Part shown: positions 8,296-18,158 of the stretch, piece after piece
How positions within the stretch are numbered: the first letter of the stretch is position 1
Layout: every line of letters begins with the position of its first letter
Source of the DNA: Thalassovita autumnalis
Lineage (GTDB): Bacteria; Pseudomonadota; Alphaproteobacteria; Rhodobacterales; Rhodobacteraceae
Assembly (NCBI RefSeq): GCF_001458255.1
Contig: NZ_CYSB01000030.1
Coordinates: 124,001 to 188,000 of the forward strand
Reading direction: 5' to 3'
DNA length: 64,000 bases
Made by a program: the position numbers and the translations under genes
The notes under the pieces: generated by a model
Seen by the model: only the letters and a program-made list of their open reading frames with translations
Databases searched by the model: none
What the model was told of the DNA's origin: nothing

Positions 8296-9402
8296 TTAGC
8301 CGCGGGCCTCAGCGAGGGCTTCCGGTAAAGCTTTTGCAAAGGCGGCCAGATCTTCAGGCCGTCCGGCGCTGACCCGGATGCAACGGTTTTGTGGCGCCAC
8401 AAAGGGCATCCGCACAAAGACACCGCGACTAACCAGCGCGTCCAGCACTGCCTTGGCAAAATTACCATCGCTGCCGCAGTCGATGGCGACGAAGTTGGTG
8501 GCCGAGGGCACAACAGTCAGGCCATTTTCGGCGGCGATCCGGCCAATGTCATCACGGGCTGCGGCGACATTGGTGCAGGTTTCGTGCAGATATTCCTGAT
8601 CCGCCAGGGCCGCCAATGCTCCGGCCTGTGCCGCGCGGTTCATACCGAAATGGTTGCGGATCTTGTTGAAGGCGGTGATCAACTCCGCCGCCCCCAACGC
8701 GTAGCCAACCCGGGCACCGGCCATGCCGTAGGCCTTGGAAAAGGTGCGCATGCGGATCACCCGGGGATCGTCAATGTCGATCTCGGCCGCGGTGCCTTCG
8801 GGGGCAAACTCCACATAGGCCTCATCCAGGATCAGCAGCGCGCCCTCTGGCAGCTTGTCCAAGGCGGTGACGATCTCAGCCCCTGTGTGCCAGGTGCCCA
8901 TCGGGTTGTCGGGATTGGCCAAATAGACCAGCTTGGCGCCAACCTCGGCGGCTTTGGCCATCAACGCTTCGGGATCTTCGTGGTCACCTTTGTAGGGCAC
9001 CTTGTGCAGCAGGCCCCCAAAGCCCGCGACATGGTAGTTGAAGGTCGGATAGGCCCCTTCTGAGGTGACAACCGCATCGCCCGCGCCAATCAGCAGACGC
9101 ACCAGATAGCCCAGCAAACCGTCAATGCCCTCACCCACCACGATATTGGCCGGAGTGATCCCCAGATCGGCCGCCAGGGCACTGCGCAGATCATGGTTTT
9201 CCGGATCGCCATACATCCAGATCTCAGCGCTGGCGGCCTGCATCGCAGCGATTGCTTTGGGCGAGGGGCCAAAGACGTTTTCATTGGCCCCAAGGCGCGC
9301 GTCAAAGGCGCGGCCCATGGCACGTTCCTGCGCTTCGGGGCCGACAAAGGGCACGGTTGCAGGCAGGCTTTCGGTCAGCGGGGTGTAGCGTGGTCCAGTC
9401 AT
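8296..9402 (-). CDS. HisC-like class I/II aminotransferase
   Basis: A 368-residue pyridoxal-phosphate aminotransferase related to histidinol-phosphate aminotransferase. It has RLGANENVFGPSP at the N terminus, NPDNPMGTW in the middle and ILDEAYVEF as the PLP-ring block. The PLP lysine is in RTFSKAYGMAGARVGY, and the arginine-containing IRVSAGRPED is near the end. No other his genes are nearby, so it could serve histidine synthesis or act on an aromatic or other amino acid. It converges with the FAD oxidase gene and diverges from the crotonase gene. Confidence 0.88.
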   Translation of the reverse strand: MTGPRYTPLTESLPATVPFVGPEAQERAMGRAFDARLGANENVFGPSPKAIAAMQAASAEIWMYGDPENHDLRSALAADLGITPANIVVGEGIDGLLGYLVRLLIGAGDAVVTSEGAYPTFNYHVAGFGGLLHKVPYKGDHEDPEALMAKAAEVGAKLVYLANPDNPMGTWHTGAEIVTALDKLPEGALLILDEAYVEFAPEGTAAEIDIDDPRVIRMRTFSKAYGMAGARVGYALGAAELITAFNKIRNHFGMNRAAQAGALAALADQEYLHETCTNVAAARDDIGRIAAENGLTVVPSATNFVAIDCGSDGNFAKAVLDALVSRGVFVRMPFVAPQNRCIRVSAGRPEDLAAFAKALPEALAEARG

Positions 9403-9517
9403 GGCTCCTCGATAGCGGTCGGGCGACGCCGGGGCAAGAGAGCCCTGCCGTCACGTTCTGCTGGATTTCATTGGCTGCAAGGATCAAGCTGATCGCAGAT
9501 TTTCCGGAGGAGCACCA

Positions 9518-10306
9518 ATGTCCCGCGTCAGCACAGTTATTGATAACCACGTTGCCCATGTCACCCTGACCCGTGGTGATAAGATGAACGCGCTGGACAC
9601 CGATATGGTTGAGGCGATCATTGCCGCAGGTGAGGCGCTGGTGGACAATGATGAAGTCCGCGCCGTGGTGCTGTCGGGCGAAGGCGGGGCCTTCTGTGCT
9701 GGTCTGGATCTGATGAATTTCGCCAAATTCGCCACTCAGGATCCCGAAGATTTTGTGATGAAGCGCACGCACGGCAACGCCAATGCCTTTCAAGAGGTCT
9801 CATTGGTTTGGCGCAAGGTGCCGGTGCCGGTGATTGCGGCGCTGCATGGGGTGTGTTTCGGCGGTGGCATGCAAATCGCGGCGGGGGCTGACATCCGCAT
9901 TGCTCATCCCGAAACCAAACTGGCCATCATGGAGATGAAGTGGGGGCTGATCCCTGACATGGGCGGCATGGTGACCCTGCCACATCTGATGCGCGCCGAT
10001 CACCTGCGTCGCCTGACCTACACGGCCGATCCTGTGCTGGCACCGCAGGCGATGGAGATGGGGCTGGTCACCGAACTGTCGGATGATCCGCTGAAGGCCG
10101 CTCAGGATCTAGCTGCAAAAATCGCACTGAAAAGCCCAAGCGCCACCCGCGCCGCAAAACGCCTGTTGGAGTTTGCGGAAACGTCAGATGATGAAGACGC
10201 GATCCTGCATCTGGAAAGCCGCGAACAGGCCGATCTGATCGGCAAACCGCATCAGTTGGAGGTGATCAACGCCAACATGCAAAAGCGCGCGCCGGTCTTT
10301 AAATAA
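9518..10306 (+). CDS. Crotonase / enoyl-CoA hydratase family protein
   Basis: A 262-residue crotonase-fold protein. The first oxyanion-hole segment is GEGGAFCAGLDLMNF and the second is HGVCFGGGMQIAAGADIRI. In the catalytic loop it reads MEMKWGLIPDMGGM, with the Asp-containing PDxGG form found in PaaG-like isomerases and related enzymes. It starts at ATG 9518 behind GGAGGAGC. It stands alone, so its acyl-CoA substrate is unknown. Confidence 0.9.
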   Translation: MSRVSTVIDNHVAHVTLTRGDKMNALDTDMVEAIIAAGEALVDNDEVRAVVLSGEGGAFCAGLDLMNFAKFATQDPEDFVMKRTHGNANAFQEVSLVWRKVPVPVIAALHGVCFGGGMQIAAGADIRIAHPETKLAIMEMKWGLIPDMGGMVTLPHLMRADHLRRLTYTADPVLAPQAMEMGLVTELSDDPLKAAQDLAAKIALKSPSATRAAKRLLEFAETSDDEDAILHLESREQADLIGKPHQLEVINANMQKRAPVFK

Positions 10307-10327
10307 CCCCTCAGCGCCGGCGCAGGG

Positions 10328-10657
10328 TTACGACATGAACTTGCGCCGCGCATCTCGCGCGATGTTGTAGCGCATTTCCAGATCGGCGATCTTTGCCATG
10401 ATCGCTTTTTTCTCGGCCTCGCCAGATGCGGTCTGCCATTCCTTGCGCGCTGCGGCCAGCAGCTCTTTCAGGCCGAACTCTTCAGGAACTGCGCCAGCTT
10501 CGGCCATGATGCGGACACCGGCCGCCATGGCCGGATCCACCACGCTGGCCTCTGGATGCTCAGGCAACGGTTCACCTTCGCCCTCCAGCCCATCTAGCTT
10601 GCCCTCGGCCTTGGCTTTCAGGATCTGTCGCTCAATCAACTCACGAAACGCCCGCAT
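10328..10657 (-). CDS. DUF1992 (DnaJC28-like conserved region) protein
   Basis: A 109-residue soluble protein made almost entirely of the DUF1992 domain, marked by IERQILKAKAEGKLDGLEG and the proline-rich turn GEGEPLPEHPEA. The domain is shared with DnaJ homologue subfamily C member 28 but no J domain is present. The function is not known. The gene converges with the crotonase gene and lies upstream of valS on the other strand. Confidence 0.88.
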   Translation of the reverse strand: MRAFRELIERQILKAKAEGKLDGLEGEGEPLPEHPEASVVDPAMAAGVRIMAEAGAVPEEFGLKELLAAARKEWQTASGEAEKKAIMAKIADLEMRYNIARDARRKFMS

Positions 10658-10798
10658 GTGCCCTCTCTTTCAATGATCGCACAAATACTCTCGCCGAAGG
10701 CACGCTGCCTTCTCAGCCAAGGCCGACAGTAACGTCTTTCCCTTCGCGGTCCAATTCGATAGACGGTTTTGAAACGGATTTGACACGAGATCACGATC

Positions 10799-13700
10799 AT
10801 GGCGATGGAAAAAACCTTCAACGCAGCCGAGGCAGAAGCCCGGTTGCTGACTGCCTGGGAACAGGCTGGCTGCTTCAAGGCGGGCGCAAACGCCAAGCCT
10901 GAGGCCTCGACCTACAGCATCATGATCCCGCCCCCGAACGTGACCGGCGTTCTGCACATGGGCCATGCCTTCAACAACACCCTGCAGGACATTCTGATCC
11001 GCTGGAAACGGATGCAGGGCTATGACACGCTCTGGCAGCCGGGCACCGACCACGCGGGCATCGCCACCCAGATGGTTGTGGAACGCACCCTTGCCGAAAC
11101 CCAGCAGCCCTCGCGCCGCGAATTGGGCCGTGAGGCGTTTCTGGAAAAGGTCTGGGAGTGGAAAGAACACTCCGGCGGCACCATCATCAACCAGCTGAAG
11201 CGCTTGGGCGCCTCCTGTGACTATGACCGCACCGCCTTCACCATGTCGGGCGCCCCCGGCGCGCCCGCGGCTGAGGCCGATGGCAACTTCCACGATGCCG
11301 TGATCAAGGTCTTTGTGGAAATGTACAACAAGGGCCTCATTTACCGCGGCAAACGTCTGGTGAACTGGGACCCGCATTTTGAAACCGCGATTTCCGACCT
11401 TGAGGTGGAAAACATCGAGGTGGCGGGCCACATGTGGCACTTCAAATACCCGCTCGCCGGTGGCGCGACCTACACCTATGTGGAAAAGGACGAAGACGGC
11501 AACGTCACCCTTGAGGAAGAGCGCGATTACATCTCCATCGCCACCACCCGTCCGGAAACCATGCTGGGCGACGGCGCCGTTGCCGTGCACCCCTCTGACG
11601 AACGCTATGCGCCAATCGTCGGACAGCTCTGTGAAATCCCTGTTGGTCCCAAGGAACACCGTCGCCTGATTCCGATCATCACCGATGAATATCCCGATAA
11701 GGACTTCGGCTCCGGCGCGGTGAAGATCACCGGCGCCCATGACTTCAACGACTATCAGGTTGCCAAACGCGGTGGCATCCCGATGTACCGCCTGATGGAC
11801 ATGCGCGGTGGCATGCGCGCCGATGGTGCGCCTTACGCCGAGGAGGCCGGCAAAGCACAGGCCCATGCCAAAGGCGCGGCGTTCACCGAAAACGAAGTGG
11901 ACGCGATCAACCTGGTCCCCGATTACCTGCGCGGTCTGGATCGGTTTGAGGCCCGTAAGGCCGTGGTGAAAGAGATCACCGACGAAGGTCTGGCCGTTAT
12001 GCAGACCCTGACCAAAACGGTGAAGGACGAAGACGGCAATGAAACCGAGGTCACCGAAGTGGTGCCCTACGTTGAGAACAAGCCGATCATGCAGCCCTTC
12101 GGCGACCGCTCCAAAGTGGTGATCGAGCCGATGCTGACCGATCAGTGGTTCGTGGATACGGCCAAAATCGTCGGCCCGGCGCTGGACGCGGTGAAAAACG
12201 GCGACGTGAAGATCATCCCCGAAAGTGGTGAGAAGGTTTATTACCATTGGCTGGAAAACATCGAGCCTTGGTGCATCTCGCGCCAGCTGTGGTGGGGCCA
12301 CCAAATTCCGGTTTGGTATGGGCTGAACCTCAGCGCTGAAGACTTCAAAGATGATGAGGGCAACGGTGGCCTCGACATGGTCGAGATTGGTCGGCTGTTG
12401 AACGAAGGTGGCATGTTGCATCGCGGTGATGTCTCGCGTTGCGCTGCTGACTTGGCCGGCGTTAGTGAGTTGTTCCTTGACGATAACGCCAATATCCCTG
12501 CACCACTCAATCACGCCACGATTGTCGAGGTTGCTGATAAGGCCGAGGCGATGCATCGCCTGGCCGAAAGCTTGGCGCAATATGTGATCGATCAGGATCC
12601 CACCAAGTTGGAATATCCTGTCTGGCGCGACCCCGACGTCCTCGATACCTGGTTCTCTTCCGGCCTCTGGCCGATCGGAACCCTGGGCTGGCCCGAAGAT
12701 ACCGAGGAGCTGGCGAAATACTTCCCGACCTCAACCCTGATCACCGGTCAGGACATCCTGTTCTTCTGGGTTGCCCGCATGATGATGATGCAGCTGGCTG
12801 TGGTCGACGATATCCCCTTTGACACCGTCTACCTGCACGGTCTGGTGCGCGATGCCAAAGGCAAGAAGATGTCGAAATCCACCGGCAACGTGGTGGACCC
12901 CCTTGACATCATTGATGAATACGGCGCCGACGCGCTGCGCTTCACCAATGCGGCCATGGCCTCCATCGGGGGTGTGCTGAAACTCGACATGAAACGGATC
13001 GAAGGCTACCGCAACTTTGGCAACAAGCTGTGGCAGTCGCACATCCTGGCGGAAATGAACGGCGTCTTTGAGGTTGACTGTTCCACCCGTCCCGAACCGA
13101 CTCATGCGGTGAACAAATGGATCATCGGCGAAGTGGGCCGCGTGCGGGAAACCGTGGATCGGGCGCTGACCGATTTCCGCTTCAACGACGCCGCGCAGGC
13201 GCTTTATGCCTTCTTCTGGGGCAAGGTCTGCAACTGGTATAATGAGTTCACCAAGCCGCTGTTCCAGAACGAGGACCTGCGTCTGGAAACCCAGCAGACC
13301 ATGGGCTGGGTGCTGGATCAGTCGCTGATGTTGCTGCATCCGATCATGCCCTTCATGACCGAAGAGCTGTGGTCCAACCGTACCCGCGCCAAGATGCTGG
13401 TTCATGCCGACTGGCCGACCTATGGCGGCGAATTGGTGGATGAGGCGGCGGATGCGGAAATCACCTGGGTGATCTCGGTGATCGAAAACATCCGCTCGGC
13501 GCGCGCGCAGATGAACGTGCCCGCTGGCGCCTTCGTGTCGCTGGTGCAGACCGAAGCGGATGCTGCCGCCCGTGAAGCATGGGGTAATAACGAGGCGCTG
13601 ATCAAAAAGATGGCCCGAGTTGAGGCCCTGACCGAGGCGGAGGCGACCCCGAAAGGCTCCGTCGCGATCGCCGCCAAAGGCGCCACCATCGTGATGCCGC

Positions 13701-13924
13701 TGGCCGATCTGATCGATGTTGCCGCCGAAAAGGCGCGCCTGTCGAAGAAACTGGGCAAGATCCAAAAAGAACTCGGCGGTCTCAAAGGGCGTCTCAACAA
13801 CCCGAAATTCGTTGCCTCGGCGCCGGAAGAGGTGATTGAAGAGGCCCGCGAAAACATGGCCCTGCGGGAAGAGGAAGAAGCCCAGCTCAACGCCGCGCTG
13901 TCGCGTCTGGCCGAACTGGACTAA
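10799..13924 (+). CDS. valS: Valyl-tRNA synthetase
   Basis: Charges tRNA-Val. The 1041-residue class I synthetase carries the HIGH box as HMGH (53-56) after [12 protein letters not shown], the editing domain with [17 protein letters not shown], and KMSKS at 690-694. A C-terminal coiled coil (about 975-1040, [16 protein letters not shown]) is typical of ValRS. It is longer than the E. coli enzyme (about 950). Much of the excess is an insertion of roughly 90 residues (about 512-603) between the [11 protein letters not shown] and [13 protein letters not shown] blocks. A terminator follows at 13948. Confidence 0.97.
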   Translation: MAMEKTFNAAEAEARLLTAWEQAGCFKAGANAKPEASTYSIMIPPPNVTGVLHMGHAFNNTLQDILIRWKRMQGYDTLWQPGTDHAGIATQMVVERTLAETQQPSRRELGREAFLEKVWEWKEHSGGTIINQLKRLGASCDYDRTAFTMSGAPGAPAAEADGNFHDAVIKVFVEMYNKGLIYRGKRLVNWDPHFETAISDLEVENIEVAGHMWHFKYPLAGGATYTYVEKDEDGNVTLEEERDYISIATTRPETMLGDGAVAVHPSDERYAPIVGQLCEIPVGPKEHRRLIPIITDEYPDKDFGSGAVKITGAHDFNDYQVAKRGGIPMYRLMDMRGGMRADGAPYAEEAGKAQAHAKGAAFTENEVDAINLVPDYLRGLDRFEARKAVVKEITDEGLAVMQTLTKTVKDEDGNETEVTEVVPYVENKPIMQPFGDRSKVVIEPMLTDQWFVDTAKIVGPALDAVKNGDVKIIPESGEKVYYHWLENIEPWCISRQLWWGHQIPVWYGLNLSAEDFKDDEGNGGLDMVEIGRLLNEGGMLHRGDVSRCAADLAGVSELFLDDNANIPAPLNHATIVEVADKAEAMHRLAESLAQYVIDQDPTKLEYPVWRDPDVLDTWFSSGLWPIGTLGWPEDTEELAKYFPTSTLITGQDILFFWVARMMMMQLAVVDDIPFDTVYLHGLVRDAKGKKMSKSTGNVVDPLDIIDEYGADALRFTNAAMASIGGVLKLDMKRIEGYRNFGNKLWQSHILAEMNGVFEVDCSTRPEPTHAVNKWIIGEVGRVRETVDRALTDFRFNDAAQALYAFFWGKVCNWYNEFTKPLFQNEDLRLETQQTMGWVLDQSLMLLHPIMPFMTEELWSNRTRAKMLVHADWPTYGGELVDEAADAEITWVISVIENIRSARAQMNVPAGAFVSLVQTEADAAAREAWGNNEALIKKMARVEALTEAEATPKGSVAIAAKGATIVMPLADLIDVAAEKARLSKKLGKIQKELGGLKGRLNNPKFVASAPEEVIEEARENMALREEEEAQLNAALSRLAELD

Positions 13925-13947
13925 ATCCGCACCAGTTTACACATCAA

Positions 13948-13976
13948 GGGCTGCCCTCGGGCGGCCCTTTTTTGTT
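13948..13976 (+). terminator. Rho-independent terminator after valS
   Basis: GGGCTGCC pairs with GGCGGCCC (one G-T pair) around a four-base loop, followed by TTTTTTG. It lies 23 bases after the valS stop. Confidence 0.88.
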
Positions 13977-13992
13977 TCAGGGATACGTTTTT

Positions 13993-14080
13993 GAGTATTT
14001 GGTGATCATTGAAAGGCGCTTTCATCGTTTCCCAAAAACTCTGGGTGAATTAGCCGTCAGGCCAAGGGGGCAAAGCCCCA
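13993..14080. repeat. Dispersed intergenic repeat, copy 2 (head-to-head form)
   Basis: This copy contains GAGTATTTGGTGATCATTG followed after a short GCG centre by the mirror version CTTTCATCGTTTCCCAAA, so two half-elements face each other. The GC-rich arm (GGGGGCAAAGCCCC) follows. It resembles the repeats at 1797-1846 and 21655-21714. It lies in the 171-bp gap between valS and the Lrp gene, which convergently end here. Confidence 0.55.
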
Positions 14081-14095
14081 TGTGCGCGGCTTAGC

Positions 14096-14530
14096 TCAAA
14101 ACCCGCGATCAATCTTGGTGCTCAGCTGGATCAAGCTTTCCGAACTGCGCACGCCTTTGGCCTCGCCAATCCAATCAAGGGTTTCGTCCAGCTCTTCGGT
14201 GGTCTCGGCGCTGATTTCGGCGATCATGTCAAACCGGCCCGAGGTCGTGTGCACCCGCATCACATTCGGCAGCGCCTTAAGCCGGGACAGTACCGCCGGG
14301 CCAGACCGGGGCTCCACCGACAGTAGCGCCGTGGCCCGCAGCCGTTGCTGCGCGGGCTGGCCCAGCCGCAGCGTATAGCCTGCGATGGTGCCATTGGTCT
14401 CCAACCGCTCCAGCCGGGCCTGCACCGTGGTGCGCGCCAGATGCAGACGGCGCGCCATCTGTGCCACGGGCATACGGGCATTTTCCGCCAAAAGCGCAAG
14501 AAGGCGCTGATCGATGTCGTCATTCTGCAT
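14096..14530 (-). CDS. Lrp/AsnC family transcriptional regulator
   Basis: A 144-residue Lrp-type regulator: winged helix at residues 1-60 (DDIDQRLLALLAENARMPVA, then ARTTVQARLERLE), followed by the RAM ligand-binding domain with VHTTSGRFDMIAEI. It is transcribed away from the neighbouring decarboxylase gene across a 117-bp control region. It probably regulates that gene in response to an amino acid; this is inference from the layout. Confidence 0.92.
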   Translation of the reverse strand: MQNDDIDQRLLALLAENARMPVAQMARRLHLARTTVQARLERLETNGTIAGYTLRLGQPAQQRLRATALLSVEPRSGPAVLSRLKALPNVMRVHTTSGRFDMIAEISAETTEELDETLDWIGEAKGVRSSESLIQLSTKIDRGF

Positions 14531-14647
14531 GATTCAGGAGTAAATTAGACGACTAGATCTGTCAAATCGATCAAGGTGCCCGGGCGAACTGACAAAGATT
14601 CCGCCGATACTGACGTTAAAAGAAGACCAAGACCAAAAGAGGTATCC

Positions 14648-15781
14648 ATGCGGCCTGACCCCCATTGGCTGAGCCCCGAGCGCCACCTGAAACGCGAACA
14701 GCCCGATCATCCGGTGATGTATTTCTCCCCGGTGGTGCTGCAGCAGACCGCGCATCGCTTTATGGAGGGGTTCCCGGGGCTGGTGACCTATGCCGTCAAA
14801 GCAAACCCGGCAGAGGCGGTTCTGGTCAATCTGGTTGCGGCTGGCATCACCTCTTTCGATGTGGCCTCGCCCGCGGAAATGGCTGCGGTGCGTGCGGTCT
14901 GCCCTGATGCGACCCTGCATTACAACAATCCCGTACGCTCCCTTGCTGAGGTGGAGGCGGCGAAGTCTTTTGCCATCGCCTCTGCCTCAGTCGATTGCCT
15001 GTCAGAGCTGGACAAGCTTGCCCCCTTGGGCACCGATCTGGAGGTCACAGTGCGTCTGGCCCTGCCGGTGAAGGGCGCGGCCTATGATTTCGGCGCCAAG
15101 TTTGGTGTCGGTCCTGAAGGTGGCATTGCCCTGCTGAAAGAGGTGGCGCGCCGCGGCTATCGCCCGGCAATCTGTTTCCACCCCGGCACGCAATGTGCGG
15201 ATCCCGCCGCCTGGGCCGCCTATATTCAGGAGGCCGCCGATGTCGCCAAGGCAGCTGGTGTGCGGATTGAGCGGATGAATGTTGGCGGCGGCTTTGCCTC
15301 GCATCGCGCCGGCCCCAGCCCGGATCTGGAACGGATCTTTGTGGGCATTCGCGCCGCGACCGTCGCCGCTTTCGGCGATGAGGCGCCTGATCTGGTCTGT
15401 GAGCCCGGCCGCGCCATGGTGGCTGAGTCCTTTACGCTCGCCACTCGCGTCAAAGCGATCCGTGAAGAGGGCGTCGTGTTCCTCAACGATGGGCTTTATG
15501 GCGCCCTGTTTGAATTTCGCGACATGTGCGCGGTGGAGCGGGTGCGCGCAGTCTCGCCCGAAGGGCAGGGGCGCGCCGGAACGGCAAAGCCGATGGTGGT
15601 TTTCGGCCCAACCTGTGACAGCATTGATCGCCTGCCAGAACCGGTGGAGCTGCCGGATGTCCTGCAGGAAGGCGACTATGTTCTGTTTGACGGCATGGGC
15701 GCTTATTCTCTGTCGCTGGCAACGGATTTCAATGGTTACGGATTGGGCCGACCGATCACCGTTGCGTCACTTTCTGGATAG
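14648..15781 (+). CDS. Ornithine/lysine-type decarboxylase (type III PLP enzyme)
   Basis: A 377-residue alanine-racemase-fold decarboxylase of the ornithine/diaminopimelate/arginine group 2 family. The PLP lysine is Lys51 in TYAVKANP, the phosphate-binding segment is MNVGGGFASH, and the CEPGRAMV and GPTCDSID (active-site Cys of the partner subunit) blocks follow. The short length favours ornithine or lysine decarboxylase over LysA. The start at ATG 14648 follows AAAAGAGG and avoids a long unmatched N-terminal extension. It is divergent from the Lrp gene and would make putrescine or cadaverine. Confidence 0.9.
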   Translation: MRPDPHWLSPERHLKREQPDHPVMYFSPVVLQQTAHRFMEGFPGLVTYAVKANPAEAVLVNLVAAGITSFDVASPAEMAAVRAVCPDATLHYNNPVRSLAEVEAAKSFAIASASVDCLSELDKLAPLGTDLEVTVRLALPVKGAAYDFGAKFGVGPEGGIALLKEVARRGYRPAICFHPGTQCADPAAWAAYIQEAADVAKAAGVRIERMNVGGGFASHRAGPSPDLERIFVGIRAATVAAFGDEAPDLVCEPGRAMVAESFTLATRVKAIREEGVVFLNDGLYGALFEFRDMCAVERVRAVSPEGQGRAGTAKPMVVFGPTCDSIDRLPEPVELPDVLQEGDYVLFDGMGAYSLSLATDFNGYGLGRPITVASLSG

Positions 15782-15815
15782 GTTTCCCGACAGCGCTGGA
15801 CATGGCTGTGTAGCA

Positions 15816-15845
15816 GGTTAACCTTAAGGTTAACCAACGCATAAT
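15816..15845 (+). promoter_or_regulatory. Perfect 20-bp palindrome overlapping a promoter of the coxL-like gene
   Basis: GGTTAACCTTAAGGTTAACC at 15816-15835 is a perfect palindrome built from two copies of the self-complementary octamer GGTTAACC separated by TTAA. It covers a possible -35 element (TTAACC, 15818-15823); CATAAT at 15840-15845 matches a -10 element with a 16-base spacing. The start codon is 15 bases further on. This is strongly suggestive of an operator for a dimeric or tetrameric repressor, whose identity is unknown. Confidence 0.7.
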
Positions 15846-15860
15846 ACGCAGGGTCATGTC

Positions 15861-18158
15861 ATGGAAAAGTTTGGCAAAAGTCAGTCCGTCAAACGCGTCG
15901 AAGATATCCGTTTTCTCAAAGGGGCCGGGGGCTATCTGGAAGATGTCGCCCCGGCGGGTCATTTGCGCGCCGTGGTGCTGCGCTCGCCGGTGGCCCATGC
16001 CCGTGTGACCGAACTGGATGTCAGCGATGCGCGCGAAGCAGAGGGCGTGCATCTGGTGCTGACCGGGGCTGATCTGGTGGCTGCGGGCATGACCCGTGGC
16101 ATGATGGCCTCGATCCAGACCAACCGCGATGGCAGCCCGGCTGCTGCGCCACACCGCCCGGTGCTGGCCGGTGACGTGGTGCGCTTCGTCGGGGAGCCAG
16201 TGGCGCTGATCGTTGCGGAAACCCTGGATCAGGCGCGTGACGCGGCTGAGATGGTGATGCTGGATTATGAGGATCTGGAGGTCAAAACAGACCTCGCCGT
16301 CGGCGGCGCTACACTCCATGCCGAGGCGCCGGACAACCGCGCCTTTGACTGGGGTCTGGGGGATGAGGCCGCGACCGACGCGGCCTTTGCCAAGGCGGCC
16401 CGGGTGGTGCGGATGCAGGTGGGTGACAACCGGGTGATTGTGAACTCGATGGAGCCGCGCGGCTGTTACGCCGAGATGGAGGGCGACCGCCTGCATGTCT
16501 GTTTCAGCGGGCAGGGGGTCTGGGGCCCAAGGGATGAAATTGCCCGGATGCTCGACATGCCGAAGGACAAGGTGCGCGTGACCATCCCCGATGTGGGCGG
16601 TGGGTTTGGTATGAAGGCGATGATGTATCCTGAATACCATGCCGTTGCCCATGCGGCCCGCGTGTTGAACCGGCCGGTGATGTGGGCGGCGGATCGCAAT
16701 GAAGCGATGTTGTCAGACCATCACGCCCGTGATCTGACCTCTGACGCGGCGCTGGCCTTTGACGAAAACAACCGCATTATCGGCTATAAGGTGCACACCC
16801 TGTGCAACCTCGGCGCCTATAACAGCCAGTTTGGTCAGTTCATGCAGACCCAGCTGTTCACCCGCGTGTTGATGGGCACCTATGACGTGCAGGATACCTA
16901 TATCCGCGTTGAGGGGATCTACACCAACACCACCTATGTGGATGCCTATCGTGGCGCTGGTCGGCCCGAGGCGATTTACCTGTTGGAGCGGATGATGGAC
17001 ATTGCGGCGCGAGAACTGGGCGTGGATCCCTGGGAGTTGCGGCGCATCAACTTCATCAAACCGGATCAGTTCCCCTATAAATCCGCGACGGATGAAACCT
17101 ATGATGTTGGGGATTTTGTCCGGGTGCTGAACGCCGCCGCAGATCAGTCGGATCTGGCGGGGTTTGCTGCGCGCCGGGCAGCGAGTGAGGCGCAGGGCAA
17201 ACTGCGCGGCATGGGGCTTTGTTACTATATCGAAAGCATTTTGGGCGATCCTTCGGAAGGAGCGAAGGTTGAGTTTAATGAGGATGGCACCGTGACCATC
17301 TATGTCGGCACCCAGTCAAACGGGCAGGGCCATGAAACGGCCTACATTGCTTTCCTCAGCGACCAGACCGGCATCGCGCCGGATCTGATTTCGGTGGTGC
17401 AGGGTGACAGTGATCGGATTGAGACGGGCGGCGGTACAGGCGGATCCCGTTCGGTGACGGTGCAGGCCAATGCGATGCTGGCCACAGTGGATGTGATGGT
17501 GGCCGCCTTTACCCCCTATTTGGCCGAAAAGATGGGCGTGGCAGAGGACGAAGTTCGGTTTGATCATGAAACCTTCCGCGCGCCGGGCTCCAACCTGACG
17601 CCAACGCTGGTTGAGGCGGCTGAAATGGCGCGGCTGGATGGCCGGGTCGATCTGCTCAGCCATGAGGCACGGGCCACCCTACCGGCGCGCAGCTTCCCCA
17701 ATGGGGCGCATGTGGCTGAGGTTGAGGTGGACCCTGAGACCGGCCAGATCATCATGGACCGCTACACCGTGGTCGATGACTTCGGCAATCTCATCAACCC
17801 GATGCTGGCTGAGGGGCAGGTGCATGGCGGCGTGGCGCAGGGCGTCGGGCAGGCCTTGATGGAACATGTTGTGCATGACGATCAGGGGCAGCTGCTGACG
17901 GCATCTTTCATGGATTACGCCATGCCACGGGCCAGTGATTTGCCCATGATCGGTTTCACAACTGAGGCCGTGCCCTCCACCGCCAACCCGATGGGGATGA
18001 AGGGCTGTGGTGAGGCTGGCACAGTTGGTGCAATGGCTTCTAGTACCAACGCGGTTCTGGATGCGCTTTGGTCGCGCGGGGTGCGGCATGTGGATATGCC
18101 GCTGACGCCGCTGAAAACATGGGAACTTTTGCAGGATGCAGCTGAACAAACTTGCTAA
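15861..18158 (+). CDS. Molybdenum hydroxylase large subunit, CoxL form II type
   Basis: The 765-residue protein belongs to the xanthine dehydrogenase / aerobic CO dehydrogenase large-subunit family, which binds the molybdopterin cytosine dinucleotide cofactor. It has the molybdopterin segment DVGGGFGMKAMMYPE, the active-site loop AYRGAGRPEA (form II; true CO dehydrogenases have AYxCSFR) and the catalytic Glu718 in KGCGEAGTVGA. No medium (FAD) or small (2Fe-2S) subunit gene is adjacent. It must therefore use subunits encoded elsewhere. The substrate is unknown. Its 3' end overlaps the next gene by 23 bases. Confidence 0.92.
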   Translation: MEKFGKSQSVKRVEDIRFLKGAGGYLEDVAPAGHLRAVVLRSPVAHARVTELDVSDAREAEGVHLVLTGADLVAAGMTRGMMASIQTNRDGSPAAAPHRPVLAGDVVRFVGEPVALIVAETLDQARDAAEMVMLDYEDLEVKTDLAVGGATLHAEAPDNRAFDWGLGDEAATDAAFAKAARVVRMQVGDNRVIVNSMEPRGCYAEMEGDRLHVCFSGQGVWGPRDEIARMLDMPKDKVRVTIPDVGGGFGMKAMMYPEYHAVAHAARVLNRPVMWAADRNEAMLSDHHARDLTSDAALAFDENNRIIGYKVHTLCNLGAYNSQFGQFMQTQLFTRVLMGTYDVQDTYIRVEGIYTNTTYVDAYRGAGRPEAIYLLERMMDIAARELGVDPWELRRINFIKPDQFPYKSATDETYDVGDFVRVLNAAADQSDLAGFAARRAASEAQGKLRGMGLCYYIESILGDPSEGAKVEFNEDGTVTIYVGTQSNGQGHETAYIAFLSDQTGIAPDLISVVQGDSDRIETGGGTGGSRSVTVQANAMLATVDVMVAAFTPYLAEKMGVAEDEVRFDHETFRAPGSNLTPTLVEAAEMARLDGRVDLLSHEARATLPARSFPNGAHVAEVEVDPETGQIIMDRYTVVDDFGNLINPMLAEGQVHGGVAQGVGQALMEHVVHDDQGQLLTASFMDYAMPRASDLPMIGFTTEAVPSTANPMGMKGCGEAGTVGAMASSTNAVLDALWSRGVRHVDMPLTPLKTWELLQDAAEQTC

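Noticed and set aside
10670-12580. Open frame of 636 codons on the minus strand across valS
   Set aside because: It lies opposite a certain valS gene, has no family motif, and follows from the GC-rich third positions of valS. The same holds for other long antisense frames, for example 1830-3224 and 57696-59258.
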